A stretch of 64,000 bases of DNA from Chrysogorgia sp. JL179-B06 (lineage: Eukaryota; Cnidaria; Anthozoa; Scleralcyonacea; Chrysogorgiidae). The stretch's first letter is position 1. Each line of letters opens with the position of its first letter. Shown piece after piece: positions 27,056-35,480 of this stretch. A model generated the notes under the pieces. The model ran no database searches, was not told the origin of the DNA, and saw nothing but the letters and a program-made list of their open reading frames with translations. The stretch covers positions 560,501 through 624,500 of the forward strand of contig JAYKKM010000307.1 in the NCBI GenBank assembly GCA_035772405.1. Direction: 5' to 3'. Position numbers and translations under genes: made by a program.

Positions 27056-28276
27056 ATGAGCACCAACAAAGACTTATCCATACATGCAAAAAAGTCCAGT
27101 ATGAGTGGAATCATAGGACGACGTACACGGCACGTTGTGACAATGAATCCTAACAAAGCTAATCCTGGTGAAACAATTTACATTGACATCCCAAAACTTA
27201 ACCCAGACTTGTGTCTTGTCCCGGGAAGTTTAAACATTCTGTATGACTTCAAGAATGCGAACGTGAAAAGTTGGTTTTTGAACAACTTATCCAAACTTCT
27301 CCAAAGTCAACTCACAATCAAAATGGCTGGTGAAGTCGTCTACGACAACACCGGTGAGTCGATCATCGCCGTTTACAAAGACTTGTGGAAGACAGCCATC
27401 CAGCGAGAGGAGATGATGGAGTTTGGTGTTGCTGGAGAGAACCTACGAAAACTTATCTCTAAAGACGACAGTGGAGCTGCGAGTGGGAACGCTTCAAAAG
27501 TGTCCGACGCGTTAATGTTTAGCGTCACAAAACAAAAAATATCACTTGATAAAATTTTAGGAGACTCTGGGTTGTACGCTCCATACAATATGATTAATAA
27601 CCTTCAGTTCGCTATCAAACTACCGGCGGCTACTGACATTATGATTGCACAATCTGGTAGTGCTGTCGCTGGATACTCTCTCGAGAATCTAAAACTTGAA
27701 TACGAAACTATCAACAACGTCGACCTTGCAACTGAAATTACAAATCTCTACATGCTTGGTAAGACACTTCCGTATGAACATATTACACTTATGAAAAGGA
27801 GTCCATGGGGAAAAGATGAAACTCTGATTAATGAGAATATCAACCTTCCTCGAAGGAGTATGAAAGCTGTAGTTCTGTTATTCACTAAAGCTACAATCAC
27901 CGACTCGGAAGACTATGGCAACCCGAACATCGACAATGTGAAAATTACTATTGAGGGTGTTCCCAATGAGGTCTACAGCCAAGGGATACCCAAGTCAAGG
28001 TATTACTCTGAAGCCGAACGGCTATTTGGACAAACTGATCAAAGTGTTACACACAGGGAGTTTTTCAAAGACAGCTTTGCATTGGTAATAGACTTGCGAA
28101 GTACACGAGATCAAAAAGTACACGGATCAGGTAAAAAGATTATGAACACACAAAGTGGAATCTTGTTGGAAATTACAAAACGTGTTACAACCACTGATTT
28201 GATCTGTCACATATTTGTATTGTCAGACGGGTTTCTGAGCATCGAAAACGGAAACTTAAAAGTTATTGAGTACTAG
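27056..28276 (+). CDS. Candidate major capsid protein (double-jelly-roll type)
   Basis: 406 residues, strand-rich, with no membrane segment. It belongs by pattern to a family abundant in invertebrate Polinton-type elements, with a YIDIPKLNPDLCLVPGSLN segment, an NNLSKLLQSQLTIKMAGEVV segment, YSLENLKLEYE, a conserved ITIEGVPNEVYSQG region, and FALVIDLRST...HGSGKKI near the C-terminus. Adjacency to the packaging ATPase and its length suit a capsid shell protein. I did not confirm the double jelly roll, and the protein is shorter than typical Polinton major capsid proteins, so the identification is by context and family resemblance. Confidence 0.6.
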   Translation: MSTNKDLSIHAKKSSMSGIIGRRTRHVVTMNPNKANPGETIYIDIPKLNPDLCLVPGSLNILYDFKNANVKSWFLNNLSKLLQSQLTIKMAGEVVYDNTGESIIAVYKDLWKTAIQREEMMEFGVAGENLRKLISKDDSGAASGNASKVSDALMFSVTKQKISLDKILGDSGLYAPYNMINNLQFAIKLPAATDIMIAQSGSAVAGYSLENLKLEYETINNVDLATEITNLYMLGKTLPYEHITLMKRSPWGKDETLINENINLPRRSMKAVVLLFTKATITDSEDYGNPNIDNVKITIEGVPNEVYSQGIPKSRYYSEAERLFGQTDQSVTHREFFKDSFALVIDLRSTRDQKVHGSGKKIMNTQSGILLEITKRVTTTDLICHIFVLSDGFLSIENGNLKVIEY

Positions 28277-28292
28277 AGTTGAAAAATAAAAG

Positions 28293-28892
28293 ATGGATAT
28301 CCCGTTTAACATGTTGATAGTAGGCCCCACGTATTGTGGAAAAACTTTCTATCTTTTAGAAATGTTAGAAAAACACTTCAAAGGAGTGTTTGATTATATC
28401 GTTCTAATTTGTCCAACTATACTCTGGAACACAACGTATCATAATTGGAAATATTATCACGACGCGGACTTTGTTGTTCTACCTATTGAACAGGACAATG
28501 TGAACACGATGATGAAATATGTTGTTGACGTGTACACCAATACGAAAACACTTATTATTTTAGACGACTGTGCGAGTGGCCAAGATGTAAAAAACAGAAC
28601 GAGTGAACTCGTCAAATTAGGTTACTCTGGTCGACATTATGGATTGTCTACTATTGTTCTAACACAACAACTCACAAGTATTGCAAAACCTTACCGAGAT
28701 AACATTTCAAGAATAACTAGTTTTCATAACACAAATAAAAAAGATATGTTAGAACTTATCAACGACTATTTGAATGGTGTTTCAAAAGAAGATGTAACAC
28801 AGATCACAAAAGAATTAAGAGAAAACAAACATGCGTGTCTAGAAATAAATCTTAGACATCCTTACGGTTATGAAGTCATTTCACCTAAATAA
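28293..28892 (+). CDS. A32/FtsK-HerA-type genome-packaging ATPase
   Basis: 199 residues. Walker A is GPTYCGKTF near residue 11, and Walker B is TLIILDDCASG near residue 88. A GLSTIVLTQQL segment holds the sensor-like Gln, and an arginine follows in the DNISRITSF region. These are the marks of the packaging ATPase of poxvirus A32 type found in Polintons and related viruses, which would pump DNA into capsids. It follows the capsid candidate and is 3 bp from the next gene. A decayed relative with the same partner gene lies at 52.3 kb. Confidence 0.92.
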   Translation: MDIPFNMLIVGPTYCGKTFYLLEMLEKHFKGVFDYIVLICPTILWNTTYHNWKYYHDADFVVLPIEQDNVNTMMKYVVDVYTNTKTLIILDDCASGQDVKNRTSELVKLGYSGRHYGLSTIVLTQQLTSIAKPYRDNISRITSFHNTNKKDMLELINDYLNGVSKEDVTQITKELRENKHACLEINLRHPYGYEVISPK

Positions 28893-28895
28893 AGA

Positions 28896-29384
28896 ATGAA
28901 TCCAGAAGACTTAACTAACTCTGCGCAAGAAGAAACAACAAACTCCGAAACCACTGAAGACATTGCGAAGGAGGTCGATAGGAAAAGAGAAGAACTCTTA
29001 CTTCTAGCAAATGATGGTGAGATTAAAAAAAATGAAGCGTACATTAGAAAAGCTAATGCGAAGACGATTCTAAAGTTGTACGCTGAATATGAAGCTGAAG
29101 TACGAGAAAAAAGCACTGTATTTTTGTGTGATATGTTTCTATCAAAGTTTGCCATGATAATGGGTGGACTTGATGCAGTAGAGAAACCAGAAGAGATGGA
29201 GAAAGAATTAAAGAGAGACCCTTATCTTAACAAAGATTTGAAAAGTCTCATGTCAAGACTAACACCATTGATACCGTTTCTTGGACTACTCTCTGGTGGA
29301 CTCACTGTAGGAAAACATATGTACAGTCATACAAAGAGTGAGAAACACGACGAAAAAGAGGAAAATCCAAAAACATCTACCTAG
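28896..29384 (+). CDS. Conserved ATPase-linked protein of Polinton-type elements (162 aa)
   Basis: The N-terminus is acidic and disordered. The middle is helical (NDGEIKKNEAYIRKANAKTI), followed by a FLCDMFLSKFAMIMGGLDAV segment. The C-terminal part has a conserved LTPLIPFLGLLSGGLTVGKH hydrophobic stretch, a likely membrane-inserting helix. The gene is almost fused to the ATPase, and the same pair occurs in the decayed copy at 52.3-53.7 kb, so the association is conserved. It may act with the ATPase at a packaging vertex or membrane; function is not established. Confidence 0.7.
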   Translation: MNPEDLTNSAQEETTNSETTEDIAKEVDRKREELLLLANDGEIKKNEAYIRKANAKTILKLYAEYEAEVREKSTVFLCDMFLSKFAMIMGGLDAVEKPEEMEKELKRDPYLNKDLKSLMSRLTPLIPFLGLLSGGLTVGKHMYSHTKSEKHDEKEENPKTST

Positions 29385-29406
29385 AGACACAACAAAGTAA
29401 GTTTTT

Positions 29407-29434
29407 TTTTTGTAATCTTTTGAGATTACAAAAA
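29407..29434. terminator. Hairpin between convergent genes near the right end
   Basis: TTTTTGTAATCT (29407-29418) and AGATTACAAAAA (29423-29434) form a 12-bp stem with loop TTTG. Convergent genes end at 29384 (plus) and 29446 (minus), so the structure is positioned to serve both. Confidence 0.6.
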
Positions 29435-29445
29435 TACACATTACA

Positions 29446-29664
29446 CTACGACTCTGTTATTGGTGGAACGACAGTTGGTAAATCTTCATACTTCTTGTCA
29501 TCGTATCGTTCATATCCAGCTAGAACATCTAACTCTACCGTACCATCTTCCTTTCCAAATTTCAAACCAAGTTTTACTCTTCGATGTGTTTTCATTGTCA
29601 TGTTGCGTGGTGGTTGATCTACTGGTTGAGACTGACTTTTGTTTTTGCTAGATAGACAACCCAT
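29446..29664 (-). CDS. Small protein with myristoylation/palmitoylation signal (72 aa)
   Basis: The protein begins MGCLSSKNK: Gly2 with Ser6 and basic residues after it fits the N-myristoyltransferase consensus, and Cys3 is a standard palmitoylation site. The rest is polar, with a PPRN stretch and a strand-like centre (VKLGLKFGKEDGTVEL), and ends in acidic YDDKKYEDLP and VVPP segments. A protein anchored to the inner face of a membrane, like a viral matrix or adaptor protein, is the simplest reading. It overlaps the upstream minus-strand gene by 46 bp. GATAAAAAATG precedes the start. Confidence 0.75.
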   Translation of the reverse strand: MGCLSSKNKSQSQPVDQPPRNMTMKTHRRVKLGLKFGKEDGTVELDVLAGYERYDDKKYEDLPTVVPPITES

Positions 29665-30044
29665 TTTTTATCTAACTCTTTTTTTTCTCTCTTGGTTTTC
29701 TTGGTTTCTTTTTTCACTATAGAAACCACTTGTCGACGTAATCTCATTTCACCACATACCGTACAACATATTGTTCCACGAATCTCTTCTCTACTAGGGT
29801 GTGAACATTTTGTCACCTCTTTCTTATCTCGCTCACACACCTCTCTTTCCATCATCTTACACAAATCCATTCGACTCATCTCTTTTCTTTCTTCATCACT
29901 TAGATCTGCTACTTTCATTTGTCTTAACCTATTCACATACGCCGTTCTTTCCGCACGTTCTGGAGATAGACGACTACTCTCTACTCCCTCCTTTCTTAAC
30001 TTTTCAAGTTCAGATTCGGTGTAGACTCTCTTCACTCGTGACAT
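29619..30044 (-). CDS. Zinc-ribbon-like basic protein (141 aa)
   Basis: The start is taken at MSRVKRVYTE (30044), with CATAAATATG upstream; the open frame extends further but without a good context. A charged helical N-terminal half is followed by four candidate zinc ligands (C-x-H ... CC-x2-C around CSHPSREEIRGTICCTVCGE) and a Lys-rich tail that ends in WVVYLAKTKVSL. It may bind nucleic acid, for example as a small transcription factor. Its 3' end overlaps the lipid-modified protein gene. Confidence 0.6.
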   Translation of the reverse strand: MSRVKRVYTESELEKLRKEGVESSRLSPERAERTAYVNRLRQMKVADLSDEERKEMSRMDLCKMMEREVCERDKKEVTKCSHPSREEIRGTICCTVCGEMRLRRQVVSIVKKETKKTKREKKELDKKWVVYLAKTKVSLNQ

Positions 30045-30101
30045 ATTTATGATTACAAATCGGTAGTCACCTGCACAACAGTAGACGTTACAACTAAAAG
30101 T

Positions 30102-30320
30102 ATGATGCACTATTACGTCAAATCCGAACTGAACATGTACGATCTCGAAGTGACCCTTGGAGAAGATAGAGTACGCGTTCACTATCACAAAGCTAGTGAC
30201 GAATGGGAAATTCGTGTTCCCGAATTTGGTTGGGATAATAACTTTGGAAAACTCGTGAAGGAAAGTGGGATCGCACATGCACGACGACAATATACACTTA
30301 TTTGTAAAATGTTAAAATAA
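30102..30320 (+). CDS. Small protein of unknown function, ending in the right terminal repeat (72 aa)
   Basis: Compact, probably alpha-beta, with LEVTLGEDRVRVHYHKASDE followed by an RVPEFGWDN segment and a basic C-terminal helix ending CKMLK. The last roughly 26 bases of the gene lie within the right terminal inverted repeat, mirroring the polymerase gene at the other end. It is divergent from the zinc-ribbon gene across a 57-bp gap. Family not recognised. Confidence 0.6.
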   Translation: MMHYYVKSELNMYDLEVTLGEDRVRVHYHKASDEWEIRVPEFGWDNNFGKLVKESGIAHARRQYTLICKMLK

Positions 30321-30589
30321 CTACATAAATTTCTAACTCAATCAGGTTAGAAATTTATTTTTTTCGAATGACGTCATCCACTCTACCGGAAGTGACCGAG
30401 CGCGCGGCGGGGGGACTGGGGGAGAGTGACCGCGTGGGGGGACTGGGGGAGAGTGACCGCGCGGGGGGTTCACCCAAAAAATGACCGCGGGGGGTTTTGG
30501 GGAAGGCGGGACACCACCTCACTCTCAAATAACAGTGCGTTTCAACTCACTTTTTTGAAATGAGACGAAACGCACTGTTTCTTACTACT
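30295..30589 (-). repeat. Right terminal inverted repeat of the Polinton-like element (295 bp)
   Basis: It is the inverse of 11123-11390 plus a 27-bp duplication: the GGGGGACTGGGGGAGAGTGA block occurs twice here and once on the left. It therefore has four AGTGACCG/AATGACCG repeats instead of three. It shares the TGACGTCA palindrome (30369-30376), the internal hairpin (30325-30358) and the 49-nt palindrome at the tip (30531-30579). Confidence 0.93.
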
Positions 30590-33500
30590 TAGATTCAGCT
30601 CTCCCTTGTTAGTGCCGGTGGCGGTTTGATCACAAGCGACACTCTTTTAAAATTAAAATGCATCATATGTCTCCGTAAAGTTGACTCTGAAACATTCTCG
30701 TTGCAATGAGCACAAAAAATGTATTTTGACGGTGCACTCATTTTAAAATTATCGTAAATAAGTACTGTAATAAGTTCAGGACAGAAAAGGCTGATGCACT
30801 CTGCATGTATATATCTTCCACAACAAGACTTGGGCATGTAGCTATGGCAACAGTTAATTATGTAAGTTTTTTAAAAGTACTATAACTTTAATACGCTTTA
30901 ATAGTACAAACTAAAGATCTAATAAAAAGATCTTTGCAACATTTAAACATTGGATTAAAGCAGCATTAAAGAGCAAGATATCTTTATTCAACTTTAGTAC
31001 CAGGTTATATATGTATTATATGCATGTCCACCTTTAATCATTATATAAGCATTCTTTAACCGTATTAAGGTATAATAACTATAATACGCTTTAATAGTAC
31101 GGGAGAAAGATGTAAAGGTACCTTCACAATATTTAAGCTAATGATTATAAAGCATAGTGAATCTGTCATATCTCTGGGCTCTTACTTCATGTACCGGACA
31201 CAGAATATTACATCATTGAAATATTTAGTTTAAAAGTAGGGTTAGTATCTCTTTATTTTCAGGGTGACTAGAGTTTTTATTTTGGTTATGGGTAGGGTTT
31301 TTGTTCTTATAAAGCTTCTGAATCTTCGAGAAAATAACCTGTATGTCTATGACGTAGTCTGTGTATCTCTGCCCAAAGAAAATAAATTTGTTTGCATTAC
31401 GTCCAAAGTATTGGAACTGTTAAACTTTTGCCATTACAAACTGGCCATTATGGGGATTGGCAGTCCAGAAGGATTGTCAATAGGGTATATGCTAACAACA
31501 TATAATCAGCAGCATCGTTATTGTTTACTGGAAATAACTTTGCAAAAATTTAATTATTCTCAAAATGTTTTGGTCTAGTGTCATTAGTTACAACGGAAAG
31601 TGTTTAGCTAGGCCAGTGCATTATTGGTGGAATACAATGCAAGAACAAATCTTTGAAGCTCTTGGTAACCAGCCTGTGATTGTGTCCGGTGAGGGTAAGA
31701 TGGATTCTTTAGGGTTTTCGGCAAAGAACTGCACATATACCCTGATGCATGCCACCTCAAATTATGTCCTTGGTGTGCGACACTCAACTGCAGAGTGTAG
31801 TAATTGCAAAAGTTGGATGTGAGAGAGCTCTAGATACTCTCAATTGTCACATATGCTTCTTCACAGATTATCAAAATGATTGGTAAGGGTTATACAGTAC
31901 TTTAATAGTGGAAGCCTTTGGAGACCCCAGTATAACGGACAATTATTATCGAGCCTTGGCATTATAGTATTGCCTTAGTATAGTACATTATATGTATTAT
32001 AACAACCTTTTGTTTATAACGAAACAACCTCTGAAGATTATATGCATTAATTTGTTAAAGGTGTCACCAACCTTGTTTATTCAAAAATTATTTATCCACG
32101 ACGCTGGAGTAAACGTGCTAAGAGATGAGAAGTTGTGACAGTGAAAGAAAAGAAGAATTACTCCTACCTTCGATTGTGTGCTGATGTTTTGAAGGGCCTT
32201 CGCACAGGGATATCCCAGCCTATGAGCATGACCCTAGGGATGTTGCACCATTTCTATATTCCCTACATCACCAACAGCTACACTTGTCCAAGAACATCTT
32301 TCACGATTCTAATTATGAAAATTACCACCAATAAATTGTATACTATATAGATTTAGATTACTTCTAAAGGTGTCTTTATATGAAAGCGAGCCAGCCCTGG
32401 TAGGCTAGTCCGCTTTGCCGGGCTGACTTCATCCCGTGTTTCGGTGTTTACGTCACAGCTACCCGGGCTGGGTGCATTTATTTTCTCACGATACCCATAA
32501 TCGCACATTTGCGATATAATTTAATTTATAATTCTTCTGGAATGTCATGTCTCACTATGAAAGATCTGTGATGTATTGAGAATCATAACTAAATCTTCAA
32601 TTTTACCAATATCCATAGACCATTACACATGTTTTTTATTTACCACTGCGTAATTTTATAAAATACAAAACAATGGACACAGAAAAAAGTTGATTCAACA
32701 TCTTGATTCAACATCTTGATTCAAGGTTTCAGTCATCTACTACCAGATACTAGCTTGCAGTCACCATTACTGCAAGTTAAAATGGTTATCAAAATTATAA
32801 ACTTCTGAGTGTCCATTGTTTGTTTTGGTGTGTTTTCTATTCTAATGCTCAAATCAAATAATTAGTGTCGTGCTATTTGGCAGATACACAATGTTTCGAA
32901 TTCGTAATTAAGGTATAGGGTGTATGCAATATAGAAATAATTTGTAGATTGTGCTATCGTTAATATGAATCAGTATTTTTCTTTTCTACTGCAGGTAAAT
33001 AATATTTATTCAACATTGAACAGTGATTCGTTTGACGAGTTTCAGTAATTTAACCTTTTAATATGCTTCTCAACCATGTCCTTAGCAATATAGGGTAGAA
33101 ACGGTTTAAATGAAGCATTACAGTAGTAATAATTTGTAAAATTGGTTGTATGTATTTACATATAAGAAAACGATCTTCGAAAAGAATCCACAGCAACCAT
33201 GTATACTATTATTCTGGTATACGTCATATTCTTACCAGCGATATCTTTGATCATCATGGTTAGTATTTTTAATATTGAATTCATTCAAATACAGAAATGA
33301 GAAGCTTCAAAGGGATTTGTTGTTGCTGCTAGTCAAGCGAAAGCTATACAACGTTTGCCTTCCCATCCATACCTTCCATTGCTGATGGGTATATTTTTCA
33401 ACCATATCTGATAGTCACCATGATTAAGGTTGATGCTTTCTCTCAATGCTGTTTTAAAAGAAAATGATACAAGAAAATTCACCACTGCATGCTGGCTATC

Positions 33501-33840
33501 CATCCTGGAAGATATTTACCAAGGTCTCCTCCATATGCATATACAAATGGGATTTTGCCACGTCCAACATAATTTTGCATCAGAAATAGGGATGTCAAAG
33601 TTTTGCAGCCTGTATTTCGTAGATCCTGTTGTGTGTGATTGTTTTCGAGAAATTACCAAAATATTGTTGTCAAAGGTACCAATTTCAAATTAATCGAAGA
33701 TATTATAGTTTGTCTACATACCATCAGTAATGATCATGACTCTACAGGCTGAGATAAATCCTATAATATTTTATAAATCATGATTGCTTACATGTGTGTA
33801 CATACTCTGATCTCATGAAAGAGTACTGTGAAAGAGTATT
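30590..33840. other. Right flank of the Polinton-like element: gene fragments and spacer
   Basis: A minus-strand frame at 30595-30837 encodes a MSAPSKYIFCAHCNENVSES start with a single C2H2-like finger, typical of first exons of invertebrate transposase genes; it ends close to the Polinton border. Plus-strand frames at 31264-31578 and 31565-31822 look like one decayed coding sequence. The second contains EGKMDSLGFSAKNCTYTLM, a DGR-DS-G-SAK-type motif seen in THAP/Kolobok-like transposon proteins. The rest (about 31850-33840) shows no gene I can support. Confidence 0.4.
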
Positions 33841-35480
33841 GTCTGTAACACTATCAAACAGTACTCGTCTAAGTCCTGTGCCTTAGATCCTCTATCTACA
33901 CATTTGCTAAAGGAATCTTTTGACGTGTTAGCTGCCCCAATAACTGACATTATCAATTCATCTTTGTCCTCAGGACTATTTCCTCTGTCTCTCAAGCAGG
34001 GTCTCATTCGCCCATCTATTTAAAAACCTACTAGTGATAAAGAGCAATTCCCTAACTATAGACCTATTACTAACATGGCTTTCTTGTCAAAAGTATTAGA
34101 GCAGATTGCTGCCACACAGACAACAGACTATCTTATTGAGAATAACCTTGCAAAAATGCAATTTGCTTGTAGACACTTTCACAGAGACAGCAGTTCTGCA
34201 TGTTTTCAATGCCATCCTATTGCGCACTTGATGAAAATCAGAAAGTAGTGTTGGTACTGTTGAACTTATCATCTGCATTCAACACCATAAGCCTTGTTTA
34301 CACGGCCATAATTTAAGCGGGATCTGATCCACTTCTGACTTTAAGCGTGCTTAGTTTGCACTACCTCCGAGAGGTGGATTAAAGCAGGATGAAAGTGAGC
34401 CGTGTAAACGCTACCCGATTAAACTACGCCTGCTATGACGTTGTACGCATGCATGGAAGCATAAATCTTCTGAAAATATGGCGGCAAGATGGGTGAACTG
34501 GTCCGAAGAAGAAACACGATGTCTCATAGCTGTGTGGGGAGACAAAAACATCCAAAATCAACTGGACGGCACTACTAGAAACCAGCAAGTGTATAAAGGA
34601 ATTTCGAAGCGACTCATGGTATGATTATTTAATACTATTTGTGCATTAAAACCAGTCGAAATATCGCCGACTCGAGACCCTACAATAATTTGTTTTCAAT
34701 TTCATGTTTAACTTGTATGTAGGATGAATACGCGATTGAAAAATCTCCCGTCAAATGTAAAACATGAATATAGACCACACCGTTCTATTGGAGAGACTTA
34801 AACATTGTTATGGATTTAGTGGAACTGTACTAGCCTGGTATCACTCGTACCTTTCTACCTATCGGGTATATAGTCAGTTGTGGTGAAGAATACGCATTCC
34901 TCTATCACTGGACTCACAGTAAACGTTTGCGAATAATTAATGCTAAGTGGATATATGTTACAGAATAATATATTAATAATATATCTTAATATTTACCAAA
35001 TTTTTTCCCTTTATATGAATGATCTACCCCTTTCTATTCCTCACATAAATGCAGACATTTATGCAGATGACACAACACTATGGATATCAGACAGTTATCC
35101 CCTGAAAATTCAAGGTGTTCTTCAAAACAGTCTTAACATTACAAGTAATTGGTTTTCACTGAATGGTATGGTTCTAAACATCAAAATGACCAAATACTGT
35201 TGGTTGGCACCAGGCAAAAGCTTCTGCATTCAAATACACCCTCTATGGAACTCTACCTTAATAGTAACCTTATAAATGAAGCTAAAGACGAAGCAATTCT
35301 GGGTGTCAGGTTGGACAAATAGTTGGGACAGTCATGTTGACTAACTGATTCACAAGTTGAATTCAAGATTTTTCCTCCTTAAAAGAGCAAAAGGTTATCT
35401 TTCTATTTCATGTAGAAAACTACTATACAATGCAATTATCGAATTCAGAAATACTGTTATGTAATCACCAAAAAAGTCCA
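33841..35480 (+). mobile_element. Decayed CR1/jockey-type LINE fragment with nested insertion
   Basis: Translation of 33841-34289 shows the start of a reverse transcriptase (SSGLFPLSLKQG, NYRPITN, AFLSKVLEQ) with in-frame stops. The protein breaks off at an AFNTI motif and resumes at 34770 with DHTVLLERLKHCYGFSG. Further on, 34940-35275 holds FSLYMNDLPLS and YADDTTLW, the catalytic motif C. Many stops and shifts make it a pseudogene. Confidence 0.75.
34290..34769 (+). mobile_element. Harbinger-like fragment with Myb/SANT exon inserted in the LINE
   Basis: The insertion starts AGCCTTGTTTACACGG and is bordered by ATA on both sides (34287-34289 and 34770-34772). Inside, 34479-34617 encodes MAARWVNWSEEETRCLIAVW followed by GDKNIQNQLDG and RNQQVYKGIS, a Myb/SANT-like trihelix of the type in Harbinger partner proteins. 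It ends at a GTATGA donor, and a second short exon begins after GTATGTAG near 34722. The element is 3' truncated. Confidence 0.6.

Larger units (their letters stand above)
11123..30589. mobile_element. Polinton/Maverick-like virus-derived element, 19.5 kb, nearly complete
   Basis: It is bounded by matching terminal inverted repeats that start AGTAGTAAGAAAC. Inside are the genes that define Polintons and related virus-like elements: protein-primed-type DNA polymerase B, retroviral-like integrase, packaging ATPase and two candidate capsid proteins, with about fifteen further small genes. Gene density is very high, with gaps often below 10 bp, and no introns are visible, in contrast to the surrounding DNA. 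Polintons normally show a 6-bp target duplication; the flanks GATAGG (left) and TAGATT (right) do not match. The integrase is broken by a 2.2-kb transposon. No adenain-type protease was recognised. Confidence 0.93.
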
